Assembly (NCBI GenBank): GCA_000209815.1
Contig: FP929036.1
Coordinates: forward strand, 415,340 to 479,339
From: Butyrivibrio fibrisolvens 16/4
Lineage (GTDB): Bacteria; Bacillota; Clostridia; Lachnospirales; Lachnospiraceae
DNA length: 64,000 nucleotides
Direction of reading: 5' to 3'
The notes under the pieces are model-generated. The model worked only from the letters and a program-made list of their open reading frames with translations. It was not told the origin of the DNA and did no database searches. Below are positions 34,647 through 43,137 of this stretch, piece after piece. Position 1 is the stretch's first letter. Each line of letters opens with the position of its first letter. The position numbers and the translations under genes were made by a program.

Positions 34647-36047
34647 CTATATTTCTTCTGCGACCTGTTCGTCTAATTCATCTTCTTTCTGATGAGTCTC
34701 TTTTGCTTTTTCGGCTTCTTCTCTAATAAGCTCAATCATAGCATTAATATCATTATCAACTCGATCAAGAAGCTTTTCCCATTCCTCACCAGACATGCCT
34801 CGCCAATCATCCTCTTCATTCTTTGATTCTAGCTTACTGTATGTCTCAATGAGCATCTTTAATACATCCTGTACATCCATAACTTCACCAGTTGATTCTC
34901 TTTTAAATGATACGTCAGCCTCAGAAATAGCTTGCACCCAGTTTAATTTCTTAGTTGCTGCTTCTTCAACAGATGAAAATTCTAGTCCACCTAATGGGTC
35001 CATAAAACTCTTGAGGGCACTCCAACTACCAAAATGATTTCCAGCTATTCCCGTACCATTTTCATCAGCATACTGACAATAAGCAAACATTTCTATAGCT
35101 GTAGCATTTCTTGGATCTACCTCAGAAAGATTTACATCATAAGATGAGCCATTAGAAATATTTACTCTAACAATGACATCATCATTATCTTCATTGATTA
35201 GCTGTGTAGCCGTCATTCCATGTCCCATACCAGGCGTAAGAACAAATCCCATGCCTAAATCTTTTTCCTGAACCTTATTATCTTTCGGCTCTGACTCACT
35301 TAAATCAACATCATATTCAAGGTTTAGTGAGGAAATAATTCCTGTACTAGATATAATACTTCCTGTTGGTACCACATTAATCCTTGCACCTTCAATATTC
35401 CCTATACCTGAATTAATCAAAACTTCCATTAGCCTATTGATATGCGGCATTAATTTTTCAGCAGCTAAATTACTAAGTCCAGCAAATTCAAATTTTCCTA
35501 CCTCAGCAGAAAATGCTGAAAGATAATTCATTCGCTCAAAAATATCATCAGCTGCTACATTATCCACAAATTTCATAGTTTCATCAGCCAAGTTTTCTGT
35601 ATCTCGAATATAGGAGCATAATGCTACAAATTCAGTAAAATCGGCATCTGTAGGATCAACATTATAAGGATCAATTTCTTTAGAAAATTCCTTTCCATCC
35701 TTATCTGTTCCAGTAGCTGTATACTTTCGCTCGTCACCATTAACATCAATTCTAATTTCAAATTTTTGCATAACTCCCTGATATGAATACGCTGTTCCCC
35801 CATCAGAACTGGCTATGGCACTCATCTGACTAGTCATTACACTTACGGAAACTATACGAGTGTAACTTGTCTTCCCCTTTGAATCATCTTCAAAAGATGC
35901 ATCTACATCATTTAATGTTTCATTTGTTGACGTTTCAATAGCATTTTTGAAATCGTAATTTTTATAATTTTGATTTGTAAAGAAGTAGCTACTACTAAAA
36001 CTGCTACTCTGATAATACAAACTATTTTCTGTTAAAAAATCTGTCAT
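34647..36047 (-). CDS. hypothetical acidic protein without signal peptide, downstream of promoter A (466 aa)
   Basis: No family recognised. The N-terminus (MTDFLTENSLYYQSSSFSSSYFFTN) is Ser/Tyr/Asn-rich and not a signal peptide. Residues ~60-130 are beta-rich and include FEIRIDVNGDERKYTATGTDKDGKEF. The middle is largely helical (LNYLSAFSAEVGKFEFAGLSNLAAEKLMPHINRLMEVL). The last ~60 residues are a Glu/Lys-rich coiled-coil-like tail. The composition suggests an extracellular or filament-associated protein. GAAAGGG lies six bases before the ATG. The composite promoter A and a hairpin lie 160-330 bases upstream. It belongs to the same putative regulon as the 281- and 236-residue proteins. Confidence 0.62.
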   Translation of the reverse strand: MTDFLTENSLYYQSSSFSSSYFFTNQNYKNYDFKNAIETSTNETLNDVDASFEDDSKGKTSYTRIVSVSVMTSQMSAIASSDGGTAYSYQGVMQKFEIRIDVNGDERKYTATGTDKDGKEFSKEIDPYNVDPTDADFTEFVALCSYIRDTENLADETMKFVDNVAADDIFERMNYLSAFSAEVGKFEFAGLSNLAAEKLMPHINRLMEVLINSGIGNIEGARINVVPTGSIISSTGIISSLNLEYDVDLSESEPKDNKVQEKDLGMGFVLTPGMGHGMTATQLINEDNDDVIVRVNISNGSSYDVNLSEVDPRNATAIEMFAYCQYADENGTGIAGNHFGSWSALKSFMDPLGGLEFSSVEEAATKKLNWVQAISEADVSFKRESTGEVMDVQDVLKMLIETYSKLESKNEEDDWRGMSGEEWEKLLDRVDNDINAMIELIREEAEKAKETHQKEDELDEQVAEEI

Positions 36048-36210
36048 ATAAACCCTTTCTTCAGCCTATCTGTCATTCAAAGCTGATCCACTTTCCCTTG
36101 TCAAAAGCTTTTGCTTTCTTTGGGTCCAAGTGGTAAAAAAACATTACTCATAACTACTCATACACAATCAATAAAACCACCCCATTCATCAACCTTTGAA
36201 ATAATTTGTT

Positions 36211-36304
36211 TTAATCAAAAAAGGACATCAAAAGATTTTTCAATCCATTGATATCCTTTAAATCCATTTCTTATCATTACTTCCAAAGACTATTTATATT
36301 TTCT
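36211..36304 (-). ncRNA. candidate small RNA or attenuated leader from promoter A
   Basis: Expected transcript from promoter A: it starts near 36304 and ends in a 12-bp stem (AAAGGATATCAA with TTGATGTCCTTT, one G-U pair; ~36220-36258) followed by a T-run, giving ~90 bases. An 18-codon frame at 36211-36267 (MDLKDINGLKNLLMSFFD) overlaps the hairpin but has a poorly spaced ribosome binding site. Could be a regulatory RNA, a leader peptide or a pheromone precursor. Not related to a known RNA family by eye. Confidence 0.4.
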
Positions 36305-36310
36305 ATATTT

Positions 36311-36373
36311 ATATCGGCACATCATATTACATCGTTAACCATATGTAATGAAAAGCACTTTTATTGTAATGAA
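36311..36373 (-). promoter_or_regulatory. composite LytTR-repeat/sigma-D promoter A
   Basis: On the minus strand: TTCATTACA (36365-36373), 12 bases, an identical TTCATTACA (36344-36352), 6 bases, TAAC (36334-36337), 15 bases, GCCGATAT (36311-36318). This matches TAAA-N15-GCCGATAA at ten of twelve positions. The perfect direct repeat has a 21-bp period and ends 6 bp before the -35, the position of an activator such as AgrA or ComE. Confidence 0.62.
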
Positions 36374-36422
36374 ACACAAAAAGGATTATGTCACCAACCA
36401 CAATTTCTCTATTAATAAAATT

Positions 36423-36452
36423 AAGGAGCCCCATTAGATGGCGACTCCCTAT
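36423..36452 (-). terminator. terminator of the Abi_2 gene
   Basis: On the minus strand GGAGTCGCCAT pairs with ATGGGGCTCC around CTA, with small internal mismatches. TTAATTTTATT follows. It lies 33 bases past the abi stop codon. Confidence 0.7.
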
Positions 36453-36484
36453 AAAAGCTCATGCTTTTCAATTGTGTAATTAGT

Positions 36485-37402
36485 CTAGCCTACTTTATTC
36501 AAACTGTCAATAATTTTCGTTAAAAATTCATACTGCGACTTAATTAAGTTATTCTTGCTGAAATAATCCTTATTTCTAGTAAAACGATTATCAAACATCT
36601 CTTTTATGTCTTCAAATCTGCGCTGCTTCATCACATCATTTTTCACTATATTATTATAAACATATAAAAGGACAACAAAATTATACACAAAACTATGCTT
36701 TAAATTATTGCTAATAGACGACTTACCTACCGCATTAAGACTTTTAACAAAATCAATAATTCTTTTATCTGGAGCCCCCTTTATTTCGTCCGATAAACGA
36801 TTAATCAAACAATTACTATGTGCTGATGCATTTCTTAAATCACGAACTATATTCAGGAACTTTCTATCTTCAATTTCCTCACCATATGTTTTGAAATAGA
36901 AATCACAAAGGTAAGTTAAATCACCAAAAGAAATCAATTCTACAAACACCCAAATAGGAAATTTAGGATAATATTTTTCAATTAACCCTCTACAGTACTC
37001 ACTAGCCCTATGCCCATGAATAACTTTTAAAACCTTATCATTTTGAGCAATAAAATCAGCAACCAGCTTATATCCATCATCTCCCGCATTCTCAACTCCA
37101 TTCAATAATGCAAGTTTCATATTATGTTCTATATCTAAACACATTTCTATAATTTTATATCTAAGATGCATATCTATTGTCGATAATTCTTTTAAATACG
37201 CAAACTCTAAATTAATATATTGTCCCTTAGTATCACAATCTGCTTTTTGCTTCTCATAATTAGTTCTATAGGCCGCGAGCTTCATATAATAATTGTTATT
37301 TACTAAAAATATCTTTGCATCAGTCTCATCAACTATAGAAAATTTGATTCCCTTTTTCTTCATATGTTCAATGAGCTGGTCTGGTGATAAAAGTTTCTTC
37401 AT
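36485..37402 (-). CDS. Abi_2/AbiD-AbiF-family abortive-infection protein (HEPN)
   Basis: A 305-residue protein of the Abi_2 family. The N-terminus fits (LLSPDQLIEHMKKKGIKFSIVDETDAKIFLVNNNYYMKLAAYR), as does the first helix pair (IDMHLRYKIIEMCLDIEHNMKLALL). The HEPN active-site motif R-x4-H is at residues 190-195 (RNASAH). HEPN Abi proteins are RNases that halt the cell on phage infection, and some AbiF loci carry a structured antitoxin RNA. The gene has its own promoter (TTGAAG-17-TATTAT). It lies between a truncated relaxase and the sigma-D cluster, a typical mobile-element cargo position. Full length, active-site residues present. Confidence 0.82.
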   Translation of the reverse strand: MKKLLSPDQLIEHMKKKGIKFSIVDETDAKIFLVNNNYYMKLAAYRTNYEKQKADCDTKGQYINLEFAYLKELSTIDMHLRYKIIEMCLDIEHNMKLALLNGVENAGDDGYKLVADFIAQNDKVLKVIHGHRASEYCRGLIEKYYPKFPIWVFVELISFGDLTYLCDFYFKTYGEEIEDRKFLNIVRDLRNASAHSNCLINRLSDEIKGAPDKRIIDFVKSLNAVGKSSISNNLKHSFVYNFVVLLYVYNNIVKNDVMKQRRFEDIKEMFDNRFTRNKDYFSKNNLIKSQYEFLTKIIDSLNKVG

Positions 37403-37435
37403 CTACTATCATCCCTCTTCTTTAGTCTTAGATAT

Positions 37436-37464
37436 ATAATACATATATAATTTATATGCTTCAA
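37436..37464 (-). promoter_or_regulatory. promoter of the Abi_2 gene
   Basis: TTGAAG (37459-37464 on the minus strand), 17 bases, TATTAT (37436-37441), 33 bases before the ATG. It leaves only a short leader. Confidence 0.6.
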
Positions 37465-37473
37465 TATTTTTCT

Positions 37474-38343
37474 CTATAGCTCGATGTCATTTATTCTATG
37501 AGTACTTTTAGTTTTATTTGTATTATTTCGCTCACCATATTTTTTCAGCTTGTCCAATACACTTTCTCGTGCTTCTTTTAATACTCTAGGCTTTCTTTCC
37601 TGCTCCCACCATACTTTAAATTTTTTAAACGCTGTTGAAACAATTTTTCCAAGCATACTCTTAGGCTCATCTAGCAATGCGTATCTCATAAACTCTTTCT
37701 TCATTTCTGAGTCTGCCATTTTTTCAGCTGCTTCATTAACTAGTTTATCAGTTGCATCCATAATCTCTTTTTGATTCTCAATCAAATTACCACGTTCAAT
37801 TTCGAGTATTGATATTTCCTCAGAAATATCTTCATACTGTTTCTGCTTCATCCTTATATAGAACTCCTTGGACATATCACTATTACGCCCTTTCTCTTTG
37901 GGTTTAAGCGTTTCTTCCCCAAAAATCTCTGGATGTTCCAAGATAAGCTTTTCTGCTTTATCATGCAATAAATCCTGAATTTGCTCCATTCTTTCTTTTG
38001 TGAATACCTTTGTTTTTGCTACCTGCTTTTTCATTCCTCTCTGATAACCACTTGCTACGGGTACACCTACAACCTGCATATGAGGTGATGATTCATCAAA
38101 GTGTATAACAGCAGACGCCACTTTGAATTCAGGAACTGCAGCTTTAAAAGCTTCCAGTTGCTCCTTCAAAAGTGGCGTCATCGCTTTCCATTCTTCTATT
38201 GTTTTCTGTCCCCAAAATTCTTTATCACCAATTTGTAGAATTACCTCTGCAGCTACATCATTCTTTTTACTATCAGAGACATAATTCAAATAATCTTTTA
38301 TTTGTCTATCCGCTCTCTTACCTTCATTGTACTCCTTCAACAC
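37474..38343 (-). pseudogene. MobV/Pre-type plasmid mobilization relaxase, N-terminally truncated
   Basis: 289 codons resembling the central and C-terminal parts of Mob/Pre relaxases. The metal-binding motif is present as HFDESSPHMQVVGVP, followed by KTKVFTKERMEQIQD and a long coiled-coil tail. The N-terminal DNA-binding start of the family (~60-70 residues) is missing. Upstream, the matching frame resumes after one more A/T in the run at 38367-38373 (NGTSILDELKKIYKDEF) and then ends at 38412, just before the tuf terminator repeat. So the gene was cut by the island's right junction. It points to a mobilizable-plasmid origin. Confidence 0.78.
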
Positions 38344-38434
38344 TTCTGAAAATTCATCTTTATAGATTTTTTTAGCTCATCAAGTATGCTTGTACCATTG
38401 CCCTCATTTATTTAAGTTAACCTATTTTTAAAAT

Positions 38435-38495
38435 AAAAAAGCCCTCCGAGGAAATCCTCGAAGGGCATAATTTTATAATTTGGGTTGGGCTGTTC
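38435..38495 (-). terminator. tuf terminator; right copy of the island-flanking direct repeat
   Basis: The hairpin core at 38442-38465 is followed on the minus strand by a run of six T. Positions 38442-38495 are identical to 29035-29088. It lies 9 bases past the tuf stop codon. Confidence 0.88.
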
Positions 38496-38503
38496 GCTCG
38501 TTA

Positions 38504-39691
38504 TTACTCGATGATTGTAGCAACACGACCAGAACCTACTGTTCTACCACCCTCACGGATAGCGAATGTAAGACCCTGCTCCATAGCGATTGGGTGGATG
38601 AGCTCGATTGTCATCTCTACGTTATCGCCAGGCATGCACATCTCTGTACCTGCTGGAAGCTCGCAAACACCTGTAACGTCTGTTGTTCTGAAGTAGAACT
38701 GTGGACGATAGTTGTTGAAGAATGGAGTATGACGACCACCTTCATCCTTTGTAAGAACGTAAACCTGAGCTGTAAACTTTGTGTGGCATGTTACAGTACC
38801 TGGCTTAGCAAGTACCTGTCCACGCTGGATCTGATCACGGTTAACACCACGAAGAAGTGCACCGATGTTATCACCAGCCTGAGCCTCATCAAGAAGCTTA
38901 CGGAACATCTCGATACCAGTTACAACAGTCTTCTGTGTATCTTCCTTGATACCGATGATTTCAAGTTCGTCGTTAAGGTGAAGAACACCACGCTCTACTC
39001 TACCTGTAGCAACAGTACCACGACCTGTGATTGTGAATACGTCCTCTACTGGCATAAGGAATGGCTTATCTGTCTCACGCTGTGGATCTGGGATGTAAGA
39101 ATCAACAGTATCCATAAGCTCCATGATCTTGTCGCCCCACTCGCCGTTTGGATCCTCAAGAGCCTTAAGAGCTGATCCCTTAATGATTGGGCAATCATTG
39201 AAGTCGTACTCTTCAAGCTGCTCTGTAACTTCCATCTCTACGAGCTCGATAAGCTCCTCATCGTCAACCATATCACACTTGTTAAGGAATACAACGATGT
39301 AAGGTACACCTACCTGACGAGAAAGAAGGATGTGCTCCTTTGTCTGAGCCATAACACCGTCAGTTGCAGCAACTACAAGGATAGCGCCGTCCATCTGAGC
39401 AGCACCAGTAATCATGTTCTTTACATAGTCAGCATGGCCTGGGCAGTCAACGTGTGCGTAATGTCTCTTCTCTGTCTGATACTCAACGTGAGCTGTAGAA
39501 ATTGTGATACCTCTTTCACGCTCTTCTGGAGCCTTATCGATGTTCTCGAAATCTACCTTAGCGTTACCAGCTACACGCTCAGCAAGTACCTTTGTGATAG
39601 CTGCTGTAAGAGTTGTTTTACCGTGATCTACGTGTCCGATAGTACCGATGTTACAATGTGGTTTGGTTCTGTCAAAATGCTCTTTTGCCAT
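38504..39691 (-). CDS. tuf: elongation factor Tu
   Basis: 395 residues, full length. GTP-binding motifs G1 [10 protein letters not shown]3 DCPGHADY and G4 NKCD are present, with switch-I ERGITI. Domains 2 and 3 are complete through [15 protein letters not shown]. It delivers aminoacyl-tRNA to the ribosome. It is the last gene of the str operon (rpsL-rpsG-fusA-tuf), with AAGGAGG upstream. A stem-loop lies in the 117-base fusA-tuf gap. Its 3' end is the site where the 29-38 kb island is inserted; the coding sequence is intact. Confidence 0.98.
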   Translation of the reverse strand: MAKEHFDRTKPHCNIGTIGHVDHGKTTLTAAITKVLAERVAGNAKVDFENIDKAPEERERGITISTAHVEYQTEKRHYAHVDCPGHADYVKNMITGAAQMDGAILVVAATDGVMAQTKEHILLSRQVGVPYIVVFLNKCDMVDDEELIELVEMEVTEQLEEYDFNDCPIIKGSALKALEDPNGEWGDKIMELMDTVDSYIPDPQRETDKPFLMPVEDVFTITGRGTVATGRVERGVLHLNDELEIIGIKEDTQKTVVTGIEMFRKLLDEAQAGDNIGALLRGVNRDQIQRGQVLAKPGTVTCHTKFTAQVYVLTKDEGGRHTPFFNNYRPQFYFRTTDVTGVCELPAGTEMCMPGDNVEMTIELIHPIAMEQGLTFAIREGGRTVGSGRVATIIE

Positions 39692-39745
39692 TTTTAAAAA
39701 TCCTCCTTAAGATAATGCCCTTCAATGGGCTGTTTAGTTCTAAAC

Positions 39746-39785
39746 TCTCGATATTTCCGATTATAATGGAAATATCGAGATTTTT
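39746..39785. other. strong stem-loop between fusA and tuf
   Basis: TCTCGATATTTCC (39746-39758) pairs perfectly with GGAAATATCGAGA (39768-39780), a 13-bp stem with a 9-base loop. The T-run is on the plus strand, where no gene is present. On the minus strand it is a stable intergenic hairpin that may limit decay or set the tuf/fusA ratio. A second small hairpin (GCCC..GGGC) lies near 39716-39730. Confidence 0.6.
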
Positions 39786-39808
39786 CAACTATCTAGTATT
39801 TTTCTATA

Positions 39809-41926
39809 TTATTTAGCGTGGTTAGAGATAATCTGCTCCTGAACGTTCTTTGGAACTGGCTCATACTTCTCGAAGAACATTGAGTAGTTACCACGTCCCT
39901 GAGTAGATGAACGAAGCTCTGTAGAGTATCCGAACATCTCTGCAAGTGGAACAAGTGCTCTAACGATCTTGCCGCCGCCAAGATCATCCATTGACTGGAT
40001 CTGACCTCTCTTAGCGTTAAGAGAACCGATTACATCACCCATGTATTCCTCAGGCATAGTAACTTCAACCTTCATGATAGGCTCAAGAAGTACTGGAGCT
40101 GCCTTAGCCATAGCTTCCTTGAAGCACATTGAACCAGCAATGTGGAATGCCATTTCTGATGAATCGACTTCGTGGTATGAACCATCGTAAACGTCTGCTT
40201 CAATACCAAGTACAGGGAATCCGCAAAGGATACCAGCCTTAGCTGCTTCCTCGATACCCTCACCAACAGATGGGATGTATTCCTTAGGAATAGCACCACC
40301 AACTACTGAAGACTTAAATCTGAATGTCTCTTCAGCGTTAGCATCCATTGGAGTAAATCTAACCTTACAATGACCGTACTGACCACGTCCACCAGACTGC
40401 TTAGCATACTTGTATTCCTGATCAACTGCCTTTGTAAATGTCTCTTTGTATGCAACCTGAGGTGCACCAACGTTAGCCTCAACCTTGAACTCTCTAAGAA
40501 GACGATCAACAATGATCTCAAGGTGAAGCTCACCCATACCAGCGATGATTGTCTGGCCTGTCTCTGGATCAGTATGCTGACGGAATGTTGGATCCTCTTC
40601 AGCAAGCTTAGCAAGAGCTTCGCCCATCTTCTGCTGTCCAGCCTTAGTCTTAGGCTCGATAGCAAGCTCAATAACTGGCTCTGGGAATTCCATAGACTCA
40701 AGGATTACTGGATGCTGCTCATCGCAGATTGTATCACCAGTTGTTGTAAACTTAAGACCTACAACAGCTGCGATATCACCAGAGTAAACCTTGTCTAACT
40801 CTGTACGCTTGTTAGCGTGCATCTGAAGAATACGACCTACACGCTCCTTCTTATCCTTTGTAGCGTTAAGGCAGTATGAACCTGAGTTCAATGTACCTGA
40901 GTATACACGGATAAATGCGAGCTTTCCAACGAATGGATCAGCCATAATCTTGAATGCTAAAGCTGCAAATGGCTCTTCATCAGAAGAGTGCTTAACAACT
41001 TCGTTGCCATCCAAATCTACACCCTGGATAGCTGGTACGTCTGTAGGAGCTGGCATGAACTCAAGGATAGCGTCAAGAAGCTTCTGAACGCCCTTGTTTC
41101 TGTAAGCTGAACCACAACATACTGGGATAGCCTTACACTCGCAAGTTGCCTTACGAAGTACAGCCTTTAACTCGTCAACTGAAGGCTCTTCACCCTCAAG
41201 ATAAGCCATCATAAGATCATCATCTAACTCACAGATCTTCTCAACAAGCTCTGTGTGATAAAGCTCAGCATCCTCTGCCATATCAGCTGGGATGTCTGTG
41301 ATAGAAATATCATCACCCTTATCATCGTTATAGATGTATGCCTTCATCTCGAAAAGATCGATGATTCCCTTGAAATCATCTTCCTTACCGATTGGAAGCT
41401 GAAGAACGATAGCGTTCTTCTTAAGTCTGTCACGGATCTGATCAACAGCTCCGTAGAAGTTTGCACCAAGGATATCCATCTTATTGATGAAAGCCATTCT
41501 TGGTACGTTATATGTGTCAGCCTGTCTCCAAACATTCTCTGACTGTGGCTCAACGCCACCCTTTGCACAGAAGACACCAACGGCGCCATCAAGTACACGA
41601 AGGGAACGCTCAACCTCAACAGTGAAATCTACGTGGCCTGGTGTATCAATGATATTGATACGGTGCTCAAGAGCACCCTTCTTAGGCTTGCAGTTTTCCT
41701 GCTCAGTCCAGTGACATGTTGTAGCAGCTGAAGTGATTGTGATACCTCTCTCAGCTTCCTGCTCCATCCAGTCCATGGTTGCAGTACCTTCGTGAGTATC
41801 ACCAATCTTGTAATTTACGCCAGTATAGTAAAGAATACGCTCTGTAAGTGTAGTCTTTCCGGCATCGATATGAGCCATAATACCGATATTTCTGGTACGC
41901 TCAAGTGGATATTCTCTTCCTGCCAC
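39809..41926 (-). CDS. fusA: elongation factor G
   Basis: 705 residues. G-domain motifs are [23 protein letters not shown] and NKMD, followed by domains II-V ([47 protein letters not shown]). It catalyses ribosomal translocation. GGAGG precedes the ATG, and the rpsG stop is 15 bases upstream. It is a full-length str-operon member with no unusual residues noticed. Confidence 0.98.
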   Translation of the reverse strand: MAGREYPLERTRNIGIMAHIDAGKTTLTERILYYTGVNYKIGDTHEGTATMDWMEQEAERGITITSAATTCHWTEQENCKPKKGALEHRINIIDTPGHVDFTVEVERSLRVLDGAVGVFCAKGGVEPQSENVWRQADTYNVPRMAFINKMDILGANFYGAVDQIRDRLKKNAIVLQLPIGKEDDFKGIIDLFEMKAYIYNDDKGDDISITDIPADMAEDAELYHTELVEKICELDDDLMMAYLEGEEPSVDELKAVLRKATCECKAIPVCCGSAYRNKGVQKLLDAILEFMPAPTDVPAIQGVDLDGNEVVKHSSDEEPFAALAFKIMADPFVGKLAFIRVYSGTLNSGSYCLNATKDKKERVGRILQMHANKRTELDKVYSGDIAAVVGLKFTTTGDTICDEQHPVILESMEFPEPVIELAIEPKTKAGQQKMGEALAKLAEEDPTFRQHTDPETGQTIIAGMGELHLEIIVDRLLREFKVEANVGAPQVAYKETFTKAVDQEYKYAKQSGGRGQYGHCKVRFTPMDANAEETFRFKSSVVGGAIPKEYIPSVGEGIEEAAKAGILCGFPVLGIEADVYDGSYHEVDSSEMAFHIAGSMCFKEAMAKAAPVLLEPIMKVEVTMPEEYMGDVIGSLNAKRGQIQSMDDLGGGKIVRALVPLAEMFGYSTELRSSTQGRGNYSMFFEKYEPVPKNVQEQIISNHAK

Positions 41927-41941
41927 TGTTCGTCCCTCCTA

Positions 41942-42412
41942 TTAGAATCTGTAATGAGCAAATGCCTTATTAGCTTCTGCCATTCTATGCATTTCTTCTT
42001 TTCTCTTAACAGCTGAACCTGTGTTTCCAGCTGCATCCATGATCTCGTTTGCAAGACGCTCTTCCATTGTCTTCTCTGTACGTGAACGTGAGAACATTGT
42101 GAGCCATCTAAGGCCAAGGGCCTGACGACGATCTGGTCTTACTTCGATAGGTACCTGATATGTAGCACCACCGATACGTCTAGCCTTTACTTCAAGTACA
42201 GGCATAACGTTGTTCATTGCTTCCTCGAAAACCTCAAGTGCTGGTCTTCCAGTCTTTTCTTCGACTTTGCCAAATGCACCATATACAATCTTCTGAGCTA
42301 CACCCTTCTTACCATCAAGCATGATGTTGTTGATAAGCTTTGTAACTACCTTGCTGTTGTATATAGGATCTGCCAATACGTCTCTCTTTTGAGTATGTCC
42401 TTTTCTTGGCAC
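41942..42412 (-). CDS. rpsG: ribosomal protein S7
   Basis: 156 residues, the standard length. It begins [21 protein letters not shown] and ends NKAFAHYRF, with the typical [21 protein letters not shown] core. It binds the 3' domain of 16S rRNA and is a known translational regulator of the str operon in other bacteria. AAGGAGG lies upstream. Confidence 0.98.
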   Translation of the reverse strand: MPRKGHTQKRDVLADPIYNSKVVTKLINNIMLDGKKGVAQKIVYGAFGKVEEKTGRPALEVFEEAMNNVMPVLEVKARRIGGATYQVPIEVRPDRRQALGLRWLTMFSRSRTEKTMEERLANEIMDAAGNTGSAVKRKEEMHRMAEANKAFAHYRF

Positions 42413-42553
42413 GATACTTCCCTCCTTAACTAAAATTTGTTAGATCAACGGTACTCACACTTAAAACTATGTGTTCATGCGCTATTTATTCTATAGAGAA
42501 AAATAACAACATTAACCAAAATAAATGTGAATTACAACTTTTTGCTAAATATC

Positions 42554-42973
42554 TTATTTAGCGTCCTTAGGTCTCTTAGCGCCGTACTTTGAACGTCCCT
42601 GCTTGCGGTTAGCAACGCCGGCTGTATCAAGTGTACCTCTGATTACGTGATAACGTGTACCTGGTAAATCCTTAACACGACCACCACGAATCAAAACAAC
42701 GCTATGCTCCTGAAGATTGTGACCCTCGCCTGGAATGTAAGATGTTACTTCGATTCCGTTTGAAAGACGAACTCTGGCAATCTTTCTAAGAGCTGAGTTA
42801 GGCTTCTTAGGTGTAGCTGTCTTAACAGCTGTACATACACCACGCTTCTGTGGAGAAGAAGTGTTTGTAGGCTTCTTCTGAAGAGAATTGTAACCTCTCT
42901 GAAGTGCTGGTGCTGTAGACTTCTTTACAGATGTCTGACGACCTTTTCTAACTAGCTGGTTGAATGTTGGCAT
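42554..42973 (-). CDS. rpsL: ribosomal protein S12
   Basis: 139 residues with the decoding-site loops [11 protein letters not shown] (Lys43 equivalent) and GRVKDLPG (Lys88 equivalent) both unchanged, so no streptomycin-resistance change is visible. It is the first gene of the str operon. A perfect sigma-A promoter lies ~70 bases upstream, and the leader holds a hairpin (ATGCGCT/AGCGCAT, ~43009-43034) before the AGGAGG. A 140-base gap to rpsG holds no gene. Confidence 0.98.
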   Translation of the reverse strand: MPTFNQLVRKGRQTSVKKSTAPALQRGYNSLQKKPTNTSSPQKRGVCTAVKTATPKKPNSALRKIARVRLSNGIEVTSYIPGEGHNLQEHSVVLIRGGRVKDLPGTRYHVIRGTLDTAGVANRKQGRSKYGAKRPKDAK

Positions 42974-43042
42974 TCTTTTTACCTCCTAATTTATTCTTTA
43001 TGCGCTTTTAGGCATAGTTATCCTCTTAGCGCATGCTAGAAC

Positions 43043-43071
43043 ATTATATTAACTTAAAATCATAATGTCAA
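43043..43071 (-). promoter_or_regulatory. str-operon promoter
   Basis: Consensus TTGACA (43066-43071 on the minus strand), 17 bases, TATAAT (43043-43048). It lies between the rpoC terminator and rpsL. Confidence 0.92.
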
Positions 43072-43084
43072 CCCTAAAAATGTG

Positions 43085-43113
43085 AAAAAACTAGGGTCAT
43101 TTCTGACCCTAGT
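43085..43113 (-). terminator. rpoBC terminator
   Basis: ACTAGGGTCA (43090-43099) and TGACCCTAGT (43104-43113) form a perfect 10-bp stem with a 4-base loop. On the minus strand TTTTTTCAC follows. Confidence 0.95.
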
Positions 43114-43137
43114 CCATCAATTTGAATATATAATTTA

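Noticed and set aside
36311-36352. ATTACAT/ATGTAAT inverted repeats near promoters A and B as a separate operator
   Set aside because: Spacing and orientation differ between the two promoters, whereas the direct repeats keep exact spacing; the inverted copies are probably incidental.
29351-38434. Integrase, transposase or insertion sequence within the tuf-flanked island
   Set aside because: None of the reading frames resembles a tyrosine or serine recombinase or a transposase; only a relaxase fragment points to mobility.
38480-39175. 231-codon ORF antisense to tuf
   Set aside because: A shadow frame of a highly expressed gene with strong codon bias; composition rich in Cys and Thr as expected for antisense.
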